64,000 bases of DNA. It comes from an uncultured Gemmiger sp. (GTDB lineage Bacteria > Bacillota > Clostridia > Oscillospirales > Ruminococcaceae). The stretch covers positions 59,612 to 123,611 of the forward strand of contig CALXAH010000008.1 of the NCBI GenBank assembly GCA_944386225.1, read 5' to 3'. This document shows, piece by piece, positions 26,859 through 35,968 of the stretch. The position numbers and the translations under genes are program-made. The notes beneath the pieces are model-generated. The model did not search any database, had not been told where the DNA came from, and was given only the letters and a program-made list of their open reading frames with translations. Each line of letters starts with the position of its first letter. Within the stretch, counting starts at the first letter, position 1.

Positions 26859-26898
26859 AAAGCCAGCCGTTCCCAACTGCGGGAAACGGCTGGCTTTT
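26859..26898 (-). terminator. Terminator after the second two-component system
   Basis: AAAGCCAGCCG-TTCCC pairs with GGGAAACGGCTGGCTTT, with one bulged base. T-rich flanks lie on both sides. It closes the minus-strand kinase transcript before the small-protein genes. Confidence 0.75.
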
Positions 26899-26910
26899 TT
26901 CTGAAGGCGG

Positions 26911-27957
26911 TCATGCAGAAAGCCGGACTGTAAATACAGAGCCTTTTTGGGGCGTACTGCTTACCGATATATCGCCCCCAAAAAGATGGAGAATTCGCTT
27001 TACCAGAGCAAGCCCGAGACCATTCCCCTGGGTGGCATGGGAGGAATCAGCCTGATAGAATTTGTCGAATATACGATGGATCGCTTCGGGCGGAATACCA
27101 CATCCGCTGTCCGAAATGGTCACCAGCACATCGTGTCCTTCCTGCCGGGCTTCAATCCCGATTTTCCCTTTTTGCGGCGTAAACTTTACCGCATTGGAGA
27201 TGAGATTGTTCCACACCATATCCAAAAGGCTTTCGTCGCTGCAAAGGATCAGCGTCTGGTCAAGCTGCGTCTCCAGCTCAATTTCTTTTTCGTCCAGCAG
27301 AGTATCGTAATTTAAGATGCACCGGCTCAGTTCTTCACTCAGGTTGAAACTGCGAAGAGCGGGCTTGATTTTTTGATTATCCAAGCGATTTATCTGCAGG
27401 ATATTGGTAACCAGCACCGATAAGCGGCTGGCGGCATTTCCGATGCGCCGGGAATACTCCTTGCGTTCTTCCGGCGTCAGTTCGTCGCACTGCAGAATGG
27501 TGGCGTAGTTTTGAATAACGGCCAGTGGTGTTTTCAATTCGTGGGAAACATTGGAAACAAAATCATTCTTCAGGATCTCTGTGCTTGCCAGTTCTGCCGT
27601 CATGGTGTTGAAGTCATCAAACAAGACCTCAAACTCATCCTTCATTCCGTCTTTCCGCATGGGGGTGAGCCGCACAGAAAAATCTCCCCGCGCAACCTTT
27701 TGCGCCGCCTCGCATAACCGGTAAACGGGGCGCATCAGCACTCTGCGCCGGAAAAAAGCAAACAGGATGCAGACGGCAATGCTGATGACCACAATATAGG
27801 TGAACATCGAAAGGAGCACATAGATCAGATCAGTGCTTTTGATCTGAAGGAAGTAAAGCCCCGCATAGCTGCCGCAAAAGAACAGCATGATCAGAAAAAT
27901 GATGATGTAGTTGCGGAACGTGAAGCTTTTTGCGTTGACACGGGGATCATTTTTCAT
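26911..27957 (-). CDS. Sensor histidine kinase with HAMP domain
   Basis: A 348-residue kinase with two close transmembrane helices (about 16-33 and 42-66), leaving almost no external loop, so it probably senses within the membrane or through a partner. Then HAMP (RRVLMRPVYRLCEAAQKVA), HisKA (VSHELKTPLAVIQNY) and ATPase domain (MVWNNLISNAVKF, DSGCGIPPEA, GNGLGLALVKRIL). Intramembrane-sensing kinases of this length often serve antibiotic-peptide or envelope-stress systems; that is inference. It overlaps the regulator gene by four bases. Confidence 0.93.
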   Translation of the reverse strand: MKNDPRVNAKSFTFRNYIIIFLIMLFFCGSYAGLYFLQIKSTDLIYVLLSMFTYIVVISIAVCILFAFFRRRVLMRPVYRLCEAAQKVARGDFSVRLTPMRKDGMKDEFEVLFDDFNTMTAELASTEILKNDFVSNVSHELKTPLAVIQNYATILQCDELTPEERKEYSRRIGNAASRLSVLVTNILQINRLDNQKIKPALRSFNLSEELSRCILNYDTLLDEKEIELETQLDQTLILCSDESLLDMVWNNLISNAVKFTPQKGKIGIEARQEGHDVLVTISDSGCGIPPEAIHRIFDKFYQADSSHATQGNGLGLALVKRILHLFGGDISVSSTPQKGSVFTVRLSA

Positions 27958-28625
27958 GGGATCACCGCCTTATAACCCAGTCCGCGGACGGTTACAATCC
28001 GAAACGCGTCGCAGTGAGAGAACTTTGCCCGCAAATTTGTAATATGCACATCCACCGTCCGGAGCCCGCTCTCGCTTTCAATGCCGGAGAACTCGTCCAT
28101 CAGCTGGCTTCTGGTAAATGTGCGTTTGGGATAGGAGAGCAGCTTGAAGAGGATTTGAAATTCCCGCAGGGTAAGTGCAACCGGCTCACCGTCCACCGTG
28201 GCGGAAACCTCATCCTCGTTCAATATCAGGTTTCCCACGGTCAGCTTCTTTTCTGCCGCAATGTTGGCCCTGCGCAGAAGGGCTTCGATGTGCAGCAGAA
28301 GTTCGTCCATATGGATCGGTTTTACCATGTAGTCATCAATTCCGAGATGATAGCCCCGCTCCTTGGCGGAGAAGTCATCCCGTGCGGTCATGAACAGGAT
28401 GGGGAGATTCTTGTCCTGCTGCCGGATGGTCTCCGCAAATTCAAAACCGTCCATTCCCGGCATCATAATGTCGGAAATAATCAGATCAAAATGGGCGGCG
28501 TACAGTTCGTCAAACGCCTTCGACGCATTCAATACACCAACCGTTTCATACTGATGAGAACGCAGGTAACGGCATACCGCCTGATTGAGATCCTTGTCAT
28601 CCTCAATTACCAGAATATGAATCAT
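27954..28625 (-). CDS. Response regulator, OmpR family (second system)
   Basis: A 223-residue regulator: receiver with EDD at 8-10, Asp52 in IISDIMMPG, Thr in FMTARDD and Lys in YMVKPIHM; winged helix with LTLREFQILFKLL and VDVHITNLRAKF. The ATG at 28625 has GAGGTGA 8 bases upstream; the longer frame from 28691 lacks support. It precedes its kinase with a 4-base overlap. A GTTAATG direct repeat upstream of the gene suggests autoregulation. Confidence 0.93.
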   Translation of the reverse strand: MIHILVIEDDKDLNQAVCRYLRSHQYETVGVLNASKAFDELYAAHFDLIISDIMMPGMDGFEFAETIRQQDKNLPILFMTARDDFSAKERGYHLGIDDYMVKPIHMDELLLHIEALLRRANIAAEKKLTVGNLILNEDEVSATVDGEPVALTLREFQILFKLLSYPKRTFTRSQLMDEFSGIESESGLRTVDVHITNLRAKFSHCDAFRIVTVRGLGYKAVIP

Positions 28626-28662
28626 AACAAAGCTCACCTCAGAAAAAGAATACCATGCTTTT

Positions 28663-28680
28663 GTTAATGTTTGGTTAATG
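28663..28680. promoter_or_regulatory. GTTAATG direct repeat, candidate response-regulator box
   Basis: GTTAATG occurs at 28663-28669 and 28674-28680, an 11-base period (on the minus strand CATTAAC-N4-CATTAAC). This resembles PhoP/OmpR boxes. It lies about 40-55 bases upstream of the regulator start, near where a -35 would be. Confidence 0.5.
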
Positions 28681-28785
28681 GAATCCGACAAATCCGATGT
28701 ATTGACAGGGCAGCCGTGGCGTCAGAACCCCATAGCGGCGGCACAGGCGGTAACAACCATTCCCGGATATACTGTGCCGGTTTGC

Positions 28786-29631
28786 TTATTCCCTGGGGGC
28801 GCAGTCGCTGGGGCTCAGACTGTACCGCGCCTTGAACGCCCGGTAAAAATTTGGATAATCCCGAAATCCGCACTGAGCCGCCACAGCACTGGGGGCCGCA
28901 CCCTGCAGAAGCAGTTCCCGGGCAATCTGAAGCCGTTTCAGGGTGATGTAGCGGTATACGCTGGTTCCCGCAACACGGCTGAATTCATGACACAGATAGT
29001 ATTTGCTTACATGCAGATGGGCGGCCAGCTGATCCAGGCTGATCTCTTCCTGATAATGGACATTAATGTAGGCAATGGCATGAGAGACCAGCGGGCTGCC
29101 TTCCCCGGCTTTTTCCCGGCAATCCAAAGCCAGACGGTTCAGCATTACCAGAAGCTGCAGCAGACATCCCCGGGCGCAGGCTTCGCTGCCGTACAGGGGA
29201 CGGGATCGTTCTTCCAGCAGCCGCTCAAACAGATCCCGCAGCGGTTCGCCATCCGTAGGGGAGAGCAGATTGGTGTGCCTTTCCAGCGCGGCATCAAAAC
29301 AGCGGGAGAGGGAATCGGTGCCTCCGGCCAGCAAATCCAGAAATGGCCGGGAAATCCATAAGACAATCCGTTCATAGGGGATGCGTCCCGCCTGAACCGT
29401 TACCTGATGCAGTTCCCGGGGACTCAGCAGCAGTATGTTCCCGGGGCGCAGCCGGTACAGACGACCCTCTACCCGATACTCAACCTTGCCTCCGAGAAAA
29501 AAGTATACCTCGTAAAAATCGTGGTGATGCAGCCCGACCGAATCCAGGTGCATGTCCCGGTTATGAAAAATCTCGAAATCATTCCGCCGCATTTCCTGCC
29601 GGGGATCAAAGGGTTGCAAAACAGTCTTCAT
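28786..29631 (-). CDS. AraC-family regulator, likely of the glucuronate operon
   Basis: A 281-residue cytoplasmic regulator: N-terminal cupin-like sensor (HHHDFYEVYFFLGG, the LRPGNILLLSP turn), a middle helix region, and a C-terminal AraC domain (LDQLAAHLHVSKYYLCHEF and AAQCGFRDYPNFYRAFKARYSLSP). It is divergent from uxaC, with ACAAT-box repeats between them, so activation of the glucuronate operon by an intermediate is likely. AGGTGG precedes the ATG. Confidence 0.9.
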   Translation of the reverse strand: MKTVLQPFDPRQEMRRNDFEIFHNRDMHLDSVGLHHHDFYEVYFFLGGKVEYRVEGRLYRLRPGNILLLSPRELHQVTVQAGRIPYERIVLWISRPFLDLLAGGTDSLSRCFDAALERHTNLLSPTDGEPLRDLFERLLEERSRPLYGSEACARGCLLQLLVMLNRLALDCREKAGEGSPLVSHAIAYINVHYQEEISLDQLAAHLHVSKYYLCHEFSRVAGTSVYRYITLKRLQIARELLLQGAAPSAVAAQCGFRDYPNFYRAFKARYSLSPSDCAPRE

Positions 29632-29671
29632 CTATACCACCTGCCTTTGTCCCTATGATATAGCAAGAATT

Positions 29672-29707
29672 ACAATGTGTCAAACAATATGAGCAATTTT
29701 ATATTGT
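29672..29707. promoter_or_regulatory. Repeated ACAAT boxes between araC-type gene and uxaC
   Basis: ACAATGTG (29672-29679) and ACAATATG (29684-29691) are direct repeats with a 12-base period. The second also forms a 7+7 inverted repeat with ATATTGT (29701-29707). AraC proteins bind paired direct half-sites, so this is a good operator candidate; no strong -35 is seen for uxaC, in keeping with activation. Confidence 0.5.
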
Positions 29708-29753
29708 AATAATCGTGGTATGCTGGAGGCAGAAAACGACAGGAGGCTGCAGG

Positions 29754-31160
29754 ATGGAAAACCCGATTGCCAAACAGGATTTTCTGCTGGATAGCGAAAC
29801 GGCCAGAACGCTGTACCATGGCTGGGCCGAGAAGATGCCCATCATCGACTATCACTGCCACATCGACCCGGAAGAGATTTTTAGGGACCGGCGCTTCGAC
29901 AATATCGCGCAGCTCTGGCTGGGGGGCGACCACTATAAATGGCGGTTGATGCGTTCCCATGGCATCCCCGAGCCATACATCACCGGCGACGCACCGGATC
30001 GGGAAAAGTTCCAGAAATTCGCCGAAACGCTGCCCCGGGCCATCGGCAACCCTATGGTTCACTGGTGCCATCTGGAACTGAAAAATTACTTTGGCTATAC
30101 CGGCGTGTTGAATGGCAGTACCGCAGAGGAAGTGTGGCAGCTCTGCAGCCGTAAACTGCAGAGTGACCCGGCAATGAGCGCCCGGGGGCTGATTCTGGCC
30201 AGTAACGTGGCTATGATCGGCACAACCGACGATCCCTGCAGCGATCTGGCCTGGCATAAAAAACTGGCGGCTGACCGCCGATTCCCGGTGCAGGTATTGC
30301 CCAGTTTCCGGCCCGACCCGGCGGTAAACCTGCATAAGCCGGGCTTTGCGGCGTACATCCGCAAACTGGGACGGGTTACCGGCCGCCGTATCGAACGGGC
30401 GGAGGATGTTTGCGCCGCTCTCAGCGACCGAATCGTGTTTTTTAACGCGCAGGGGTGCCGCTCGGCAGATCATGGCCTGGATTATGTGATGTTCCGCCCG
30501 GTAAGCGGGGAAACTGCTACCGCCGCTCTGCAAAAGGCACTGGCCGGTCAGCTGCTGACCCGGGAAGAAGCCGAAGGCTACCAGACCACGCTTTTGCTGC
30601 ACTGCGCCCGGGAATATGCCCGTCGTGGCTGGGTGATGCAGATTCATTTCAGCTGCATACGAAATCCCAACAGCCGGATGCTGGCGCTTCTGGGGCCGGA
30701 CAGCGGGTTCGACAGCATGGCCGTAACCGACAGCTGTGCGGCTGCATATCGGCTGCTGGACGCGCTGGATGCGGAGGGAAGTCTGCCTAAAACGGTGCTG
30801 TACAGCCTGAATCCGGCGGATAACGCCTGGATCGATACCCTGTTGGGAGCATTCCAGAGCGACGAGATTCCGGGCAAGATCCAGCATGGCAGTGCCTGGT
30901 GGTTCAACGACCATAAAGCAGGCATGACCGAGCAGCTTACCAGTCTTGCCAATTTGGGGGTGCTGGGCAACTTTATCGGGATGCTCACCGACAGCCGCAG
31001 CTTTTTGAGTTATGCCCGGCATGAATATTTCCGCCGCATTCTCTGCAGCCTTATCGGCCGCTGGGTGGAAAACGGCGAGTATCCGGCGGACTGGGAAACG
31101 CTGGGTGCATTGGTACAGGACATCTGCGGCAATAACGCCAAACGGTATTTCAATCTGTGA
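29754..31160 (+). CDS. uxaC: Glucuronate isomerase
   Basis: A 468-residue UxaC: converts D-glucuronate to D-fructuronate (and galacturonate to tagaturonate), first step of hexuronate breakdown. Seen: MPIIDYHCHIDPEEI near the N-terminus, which supplies metal-site His residues, WLGGDHYKWRLMRS, VEIHF-like QIHFSCIRN, and AWWFNDHKAGM near the end; length is normal. The ATG at 29754 follows AGGAGGCTGCAGG. First gene of the operon uxaC-uxuA-SDR-kdgA-kdgK'. Confidence 0.95.
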   Translation: MENPIAKQDFLLDSETARTLYHGWAEKMPIIDYHCHIDPEEIFRDRRFDNIAQLWLGGDHYKWRLMRSHGIPEPYITGDAPDREKFQKFAETLPRAIGNPMVHWCHLELKNYFGYTGVLNGSTAEEVWQLCSRKLQSDPAMSARGLILASNVAMIGTTDDPCSDLAWHKKLAADRRFPVQVLPSFRPDPAVNLHKPGFAAYIRKLGRVTGRRIERAEDVCAALSDRIVFFNAQGCRSADHGLDYVMFRPVSGETATAALQKALAGQLLTREEAEGYQTTLLLHCAREYARRGWVMQIHFSCIRNPNSRMLALLGPDSGFDSMAVTDSCAAAYRLLDALDAEGSLPKTVLYSLNPADNAWIDTLLGAFQSDEIPGKIQHGSAWWFNDHKAGMTEQLTSLANLGVLGNFIGMLTDSRSFLSYARHEYFRRILCSLIGRWVENGEYPADWETLGALVQDICGNNAKRYFNL

Positions 31161-31178
31161 GAAAGTGAGGAAGCGCAA

Positions 31179-32227
31179 ATGAAACTGTCGTTTCGATGGT
31201 ACGGACGTGAGGACACCATTTCGCTGCAATATATCCGCCAGATTCCCGGTATGCGGAGCATCGTGACCGCCGTGTATGATGTAAAGCCCGGCGAGGTCTG
31301 GCCCCGGGAGAGCCTGGCTGCCCTGAAGGCGGACTGCGACGCCAACGGCCTGGTATTCGACGTGGTGGAATCCATTCCGGTGCATGAGGACATCAAGCTG
31401 GGGCGGGGCGATGTGGAGCATCTGCTGGAGGTCTACTGTGAAAACATCCGCCGCTGTGCCGAATACGGCGTAAAATGTGTGACCTATAACTTCATGCCGG
31501 TATTCGACTGGACCCGTACCCAGCTGGATAAGCAAGCCGCCGACGGCTCCACCAGCCTGGTGATGTACTGGGATCAGATGAAAGGGCTGGATCCACTGAA
31601 GGACGACATCCATCTGCCTGGCTGGGATTCCAGCTACACCCAGGCGGAGGTGCGGGAATTGATTGCCGCCTATGGGGCTATCGGGGAGGAAGGCCTGTGG
31701 GCCAACCTGGAACGCTTTTTGAAAAAGGTAATTCCGGTGGCTGAGGAATGCGGCGTCAGGATGGCCATTCATCCGGATGATCCCCCGTATCCCATCTTCG
31801 GCCTGCCCCGCATTATTACCTGCGAGGAAAATCTGGATCGGTTCCTCAGGCTGGTGGACTCTCCCGCCAACTGTCTGTGCCTGTGTACCGGTTCGCTGGG
31901 CTGTGCCGCCAGCAACGACGTAGTGGCCATGGTACGCAAGTATTCCGCCATGGGCCGTATCGCTTTCATGCATATCCGCAACGTGAAGGTGCTGACGGAT
32001 GGTTCCTTTGAGGAAAGCGGGCATCTGTCCGCCTGCGGTTCTCTGGATGTGTACGAGATTGTTCGCGCACTGGCAGAGACCGGCTTTGATGGATATGTAC
32101 GTCCTGACCATGGCCGCATGATCTGGGGAGAGACCGGTAAACCCGGGTATGGCCTGTATGCCGGGCACTGGGAGCCGCCTACATCAACGGATTGTTTGAA
32201 GCCTGCGAAAAGGCACTGCACACATAA
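31179..32227 (+). CDS. uxuA: Mannonate dehydratase with a 3' frameshift
   Basis: UxuA removes water from D-mannonate to give 2-keto-3-deoxygluconate, using Mn2+/Fe2+. Catalytic and metal segments are intact: [50 protein letters not shown]. After GKPGYGLY the family reads [12 protein letters not shown]; here the A of the expected TATGACCGG is missing between 32160 and 32161. One base restored gives [16 protein letters not shown] and a TAA at 32225-32227, the end used here. As it stands, the frame runs on without a stop into the next gene. Either a real mutation or a sequence error; the lost part is only the last 20 or so residues. Confidence 0.85.
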
Positions 32228-32243
32228 AAAAGGGGAGAAGGAT

Positions 32244-33098
32244 ATGGAAAAGAATGTGCTGAATACGGATCTGACCGGCAAGGTCGCGGTTGTAACCGGT
32301 GCGGGCGGCGTGCTCTGCTCTGCCTTCGCCAAGGTGCTGGCCCGGGCGGGCGCCAGGGTAGCCCTGCTGGATCTGAACGAGGAAGCGGCCCGGAAGTTTG
32401 CCGGCGAGATCACGGCTGAGGGCGGTGTGGCCAAAGCCTACAGGTGCAACGTGCTGGATAAGGGCGACTGCTATGCGGTGGCCGATGCGGTGGCTGCAGA
32501 TCTGGGCCCCTGCGACATCCTGATCAACGGTGCCGGCGGCAACAACCCCCGTGCCACCACCGACAAAGAGTATTTTGAAGCGGGCGACATTGACGGCGAT
32601 ACCAAGAGCTTCTTTGATCTGGAAACAAGCGGTGTGGAGTTCGTCTTTAACCTGAACTTCATCGGAACCCTGCTGCCCACCCAGGCGTTCGCCCGCCAGA
32701 TGGTGGGCCGTGAAGGCTGCAATATTCTGAATATCTCTTCCATGAACGCTTACACCCCGCTGACCAAGATCCCTGCCTACTCCGGCGCCAAGGCTGCAGT
32801 GAGCAACTTTACCCAGTGGCTGGCGGTTCATTTCAGCAAGGTGGGCATCCGGGTCAACGCCATCGCTCCGGGTTTCTTCTCCACCAAGCAGAACCAGAAA
32901 CTGCTGTTCAACGAGGACGGAACTCCCACCGCCCGCACCGGCAAGATTCTGGCAGCTACCCCCATGGGCCGCTTTGGCGATACAGAAAAGGAACTGGCAG
33001 GCGCAGTGCTGTTCCTTTTGAACAATGAGGCAGCCAGCTTCATTACCGGCGTGTGTATCCCCATTGATGGCGGTTTCTCGGCATACTCCGGCGTGTGA
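32244..33098 (+). CDS. SDR oxidoreductase, D-mannonate (fructuronate) reductase type
   Basis: A 284-residue short-chain dehydrogenase: [13 protein letters not shown] nucleotide loop, INGAGGN, catalytic Ser in NISSMNAY, and YSGAKAAV with Tyr/Lys. The long insertion [17 protein letters not shown] is typical of the SDR-type mannonate oxidoreductases (YjmF/UxuB analogues) that reduce fructuronate to mannonate with NADH. Its place between uxuA and kdgA agrees. AGGGGAG precedes the ATG at 32244. Because of the uxuA frameshift, this start lies in the same open frame as uxuA. Confidence 0.88.
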   Translation: MEKNVLNTDLTGKVAVVTGAGGVLCSAFAKVLARAGARVALLDLNEEAARKFAGEITAEGGVAKAYRCNVLDKGDCYAVADAVAADLGPCDILINGAGGNNPRATTDKEYFEAGDIDGDTKSFFDLETSGVEFVFNLNFIGTLLPTQAFARQMVGREGCNILNISSMNAYTPLTKIPAYSGAKAAVSNFTQWLAVHFSKVGIRVNAIAPGFFSTKQNQKLLFNEDGTPTARTGKILAATPMGRFGDTEKELAGAVLFLLNNEAASFITGVCIPIDGGFSAYSGV

Positions 33099-33118
33099 AC
33101 AAGAAAGGAGCAATACGG

Positions 33119-33766
33119 ATGAATCCCATTTCTGAACAGATTTCCCGGATCGGCGTGGTTCCGGTTATAAAACTGAACCATCCGGAGCAGGATGCCGTGC
33201 CTTTGGCGGCTGCCCTTTGTGAGGGTGGGCTCCCGGTGGCGGAAGTTACCTTCCGGGCGGCAGGTGCTGCCGATGCCATCCGCCTGATGCGTCAGGCTCA
33301 GCCCGAGATGCTGGTAGGCGCGGGCACGGTGCTCACCACCGCCCAGATGGACGAAGCTCTGGAAGCGGGTGCCCGGTTCATCGTCTGTCCCGGCCTTGAT
33401 CCGGAGATCGTGACCTACTGCCGGCAAAAGGGTGTGCCGGTCTACCCCGGCTGTACCACCCCCACCGATTACCACATGGCCGGCAAACTTGGCCTGGAGG
33501 TGCTCAAGTTCTTCCCGGCGGAGCAGTCCGGCGGCCTTGCCAAGATCAAGGCAATGAGTGCGCCGTTTCCCATGTTCAGGATTATGCCCACCGGCGGGAT
33601 TTCGCTGAAGAATCTGAAAGAGTACCTTTCCTGTCCGTCCGTATGTGCCTGCGGGGGCTCCTACATGGTCACGGCCGATCTGATCGACAACCAGAAGTGG
33701 GACGAGATCATCGACCTGTGTAAAAAGAGCGTGAAGATAGTAAAGGAGGTACGGGGCAATGGCTAA
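33119..33766 (+). CDS. kdgA: KDPG/KHG aldolase
   Basis: A 215-residue class I aldolase that splits 2-keto-3-deoxy-6-phosphogluconate into pyruvate and glyceraldehyde-3-phosphate. Seen: Glu in [16 protein letters not shown], Schiff-base Lys in VLKFFPAE, and [12 protein letters not shown]; length is normal. The ATG at 33119 has AAGGAG 8 bases upstream. Its TAA overlaps the start of the kinase remnant by eight bases. Confidence 0.93.
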   Translation: MNPISEQISRIGVVPVIKLNHPEQDAVPLAAALCEGGLPVAEVTFRAAGAADAIRLMRQAQPEMLVGAGTVLTTAQMDEALEAGARFIVCPGLDPEIVTYCRQKGVPVYPGCTTPTDYHMAGKLGLEVLKFFPAEQSGGLAKIKAMSAPFPMFRIMPTGGISLKNLKEYLSCPSVCACGGSYMVTADLIDNQKWDEIIDLCKKSVKIVKEVRGNG

Positions 33767-34028
33767 GGTTGTTACGTTCGGTGAGTTGATGATCCGTCTG
33801 CAACCCTATAATTACGAGCGGTTTGTTCAGGCTGACCACCTGGAGTTCACCTTCGGCGGCGGCCTGATTCATGCGCTGCTGGAGGGCCGCACCAGTCAGC
33901 AGGCGGTGGAGTTCGCGGTAGCGGCATCCGCCCTGAAACATTCCATTGAGGGCGACTACAACTTTGTCACTGTGGCAGAGGTGGAAAAGCTGGCCGGCGG
34001 CGATGGCTCCGGCCGGGTGCAGCGGTAA
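33759..34028 (+). pseudogene. kdgK: 2-keto-3-deoxygluconate kinase with internal deletion
   Basis: Only 89 codons remain of a PfkB-family sugar kinase of about 310-340. The first 35 residues ([21 protein letters not shown]) match the N-terminus; the rest ([35 protein letters not shown]) match the C-terminus after the catalytic GAGD-F-GG motif. Intact relatives have FGGG at both places, so an in-frame deletion of roughly 230-250 codons between two TTCGGCGGCGGC-like sequences would give exactly this joint. The sugar site and the catalytic Asp are gone, so it cannot phosphorylate KDG. Reading frame and ends are otherwise intact. Confidence 0.85.
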
Positions 34029-34047
34029 GCACCGGCAACAGAAAAAC

Positions 34048-34080
34048 AAAACCGGCGGATTTTCTCCAAATGCCGGTTTT
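34048..34080 (+). terminator. Terminator of the glucuronate operon
   Basis: AAAACCGGC pairs with GCCGGTTTT around 15 bases; the T's are part of the stem and only TTTT follows the G's. Moderate strength. Confidence 0.6.
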
Positions 34081-34151
34081 AAGCGTTATAGCAGGGAAAC
34101 GATCAAATTTGCAATTGCCTCTTTGCCAGTTGCCATCGGAAAACCGAATGT

Positions 34152-34180
34152 TTGCGTGCCCGGAAATGCTGTGGTATGAT
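34152..34180 (+). promoter_or_regulatory. Promoter of the PucR-type gene
   Basis: TTGCGT (34152-34157), 17 bases, TATGAT (34175-34180). Transcription would start about 22 bases before the ATG, just ahead of GGGAGGTGA. Confidence 0.6.
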
Positions 34181-34209
34181 AAAGTGCAGAAGAGGGAGGT
34201 GACCATCCC

Positions 34210-35817
34210 ATGAGTCTGACCGTAGCGCAGCTGATGGAATTGCCCTGTCTGCGGCGGGCCAAAGTGCTGGCCGGCCACAGCGGCCTGGATCGCATCATAA
34301 ACAGCATCACGGTATTGGAATACGCTAACCCCACCCCCATGCAGAAAACCCTGTTTGACAGCATAGATTTCTGGGGCGGTGAACTGATCCTTACCGGTTT
34401 CTGCAATGTGGCCGACGATGTGGAGGCCCAGTGTGCCAATATCCGGATGTTTGCCGCCGCCGGTGAGGTGGGGATGGTGCTGTATTATGTGGGGCTGATC
34501 CTTCCATGGGTGGATCCGAAGTTGATCCAGCTGGCGGACGAACTGGGCTTTGTGCTGATCTGTATGCCGGAAAACGAGCCGAACCTGCGGTACAGCGAGG
34601 TAATCCGCGAAGCCATGGACGCGATTGTCCGGGATGAGCTCAATAATCCTGCTTTTACGGTGGATCTGCTGGAACAGATGACCAAGGTGCCGCCCGGCCA
34701 GCAGAGCGTAAAAACAATCCTGCGCATTGCCAGCGGACGGCTGCGTGCATCCGCGGTGGTGACCGATTCGGAATACCATCTGCTGAGCGAAGCATCCTGG
34801 CCGCTGAATCAGGATATGCCCTGGGCGTCGATCATACAGCAGTCGGCGTCGCAGATGCGGGGCGACTGTACCTGGGAGGTAAAAGGGGAACGCAGCCTGT
34901 GGGCCTATAAAGCGGAAATCCATCCCAGCGGATGCGGGCGCATGTATCTCTTTGTGTTTTCGGAACATGGCAAGCTGGATCCGGTACTCTGGAAACAGGC
35001 CGTGGAGGGCGTTCGCCTGAGCATCGGTGTCTGGGGCAGGGCGCACGACCAGAAAGATTTGTCGGAACTGGTTCGCGCGATCATTCTGGATGAGCCGATC
35101 AAGATGCGGCGTCTGGGGGAACTGTACCATATTGATGTGGCATCGCTGAGCGATATGTGGATACTGCGCAGCCTGCGGGGCGAAAATCTCTCCCCCTGGG
35201 TAAATGAACTGGCAGAGCTGTCTTCCCTGTATACCCATGTCGGTCTGTGTGAACACTACGAAAATGATATCCTGATCTTTCCGGTGGGCAGCCGCACCTT
35301 GCGGGAAATGGACGAATGGACCGATGCGCTGGTGCAGTTCTGCGCGGAAAAGCAGCTGTGCGCCAAAGTAACCCGCTGCACACTGCTGCAATATACCGCC
35401 AATGCGAAATACGCCTACGACACAAACCGGGCCTATCTGGAGGACAGCATCAAGGTCTTTCCGCGTCGTGCTTACTTTACCATATCCGAAATCGAGTTTG
35501 TAAAGGAGTGCCGGGAACTTGCCGCCGGCGGTGAAGAGCATATGCGCCGGTATTTGTCGCTGCTGGATCCGATTCTTGCCGGTAAGGACGGCGCCGAAAT
35601 CGTGGATACCCTGTCGGCCTATCTGCTGGATGAGAATTCCAGCGTTACCCAAACGGCCGAGCATTTGTTTGTCCATAAGAACACCGTTAAATACCGCCTG
35701 CAGAAGGCCGATAATCTGTTGGGATTCCGGGCAGGGGACATCCCGCAATCCAAAAATCTGCTGTATGCCCTTGCGCTTCGCCGTATTCTGCAGCTGCAGC
35801 CAAACGAATCCCGATAA
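34210..35817 (+). CDS. PucR-family transcriptional regulator
   Basis: A 535-residue regulator: N-terminal PucR domain (MSLTVAQLMELPCLRRAKVLAG, then VVLEYA-like ITVLEYANP), a middle GGDEF-like fold region, and a C-terminal helix-turn-helix of the PucR/CdaR type (SSVTQTAEHLFVHKNTVKYR). The family controls purine, allantoin, GABA or other nitrogen-compound catabolism. It precedes an NCS1 permease, a DUF917 protein and a hydantoinase, all on the same strand, so it likely governs them. GGGAGGTGA precedes the ATG; a strong terminator follows, so it is transcribed apart from the permease. Confidence 0.9.
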   Translation: MSLTVAQLMELPCLRRAKVLAGHSGLDRIINSITVLEYANPTPMQKTLFDSIDFWGGELILTGFCNVADDVEAQCANIRMFAAAGEVGMVLYYVGLILPWVDPKLIQLADELGFVLICMPENEPNLRYSEVIREAMDAIVRDELNNPAFTVDLLEQMTKVPPGQQSVKTILRIASGRLRASAVVTDSEYHLLSEASWPLNQDMPWASIIQQSASQMRGDCTWEVKGERSLWAYKAEIHPSGCGRMYLFVFSEHGKLDPVLWKQAVEGVRLSIGVWGRAHDQKDLSELVRAIILDEPIKMRRLGELYHIDVASLSDMWILRSLRGENLSPWVNELAELSSLYTHVGLCEHYENDILIFPVGSRTLREMDEWTDALVQFCAEKQLCAKVTRCTLLQYTANAKYAYDTNRAYLEDSIKVFPRRAYFTISEIEFVKECRELAAGGEEHMRRYLSLLDPILAGKDGAEIVDTLSAYLLDENSSVTQTAEHLFVHKNTVKYRLQKADNLLGFRAGDIPQSKNLLYALALRRILQLQPNESR

Positions 35818-35831
35818 CCATACTGCAGCCC

Positions 35832-35882
35832 AATCCCCCTGTTCGTTGTCCGAAAGGACAATGAACAGAGGGATTCTTTATC
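35832..35882 (+). terminator. Terminator after the PucR-type gene
   Basis: A 20-base stem with two mismatches (AATCCCCCTGTTCGTTGTCC with GGACAATGAACAGAGGGATT) and a GAAA loop, followed by CTTTATCCTTTTT. Also a possible target for regulated read-through into the permease gene 90 bases on. Confidence 0.8.
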
Positions 35883-35968
35883 CTTTTTCCTAATGCTTTC
35901 TCTGCGTCCTTTCACTATAATCAAAACAAAATCAGCCACAAATACAGCGTGGCAGAGGGGGAGAAAGT

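Noticed and set aside
29670-32168. An 832-codon antisense frame over uxaC and uxuA
   Set aside because: Shadow of well-identified enzymes on the other strand.
31179-33098. A true fusion enzyme of mannonate dehydratase and reductase
   Set aside because: Restoring one base yields the standard uxuA end with its own stop, and the SDR has its own ribosome-binding site; the fusion is kept only as a finding to check.
33967-35748. A 593-codon antisense frame over the PucR-type gene
   Set aside because: No domain, no ribosome-binding site, opposite to a clear regulator.
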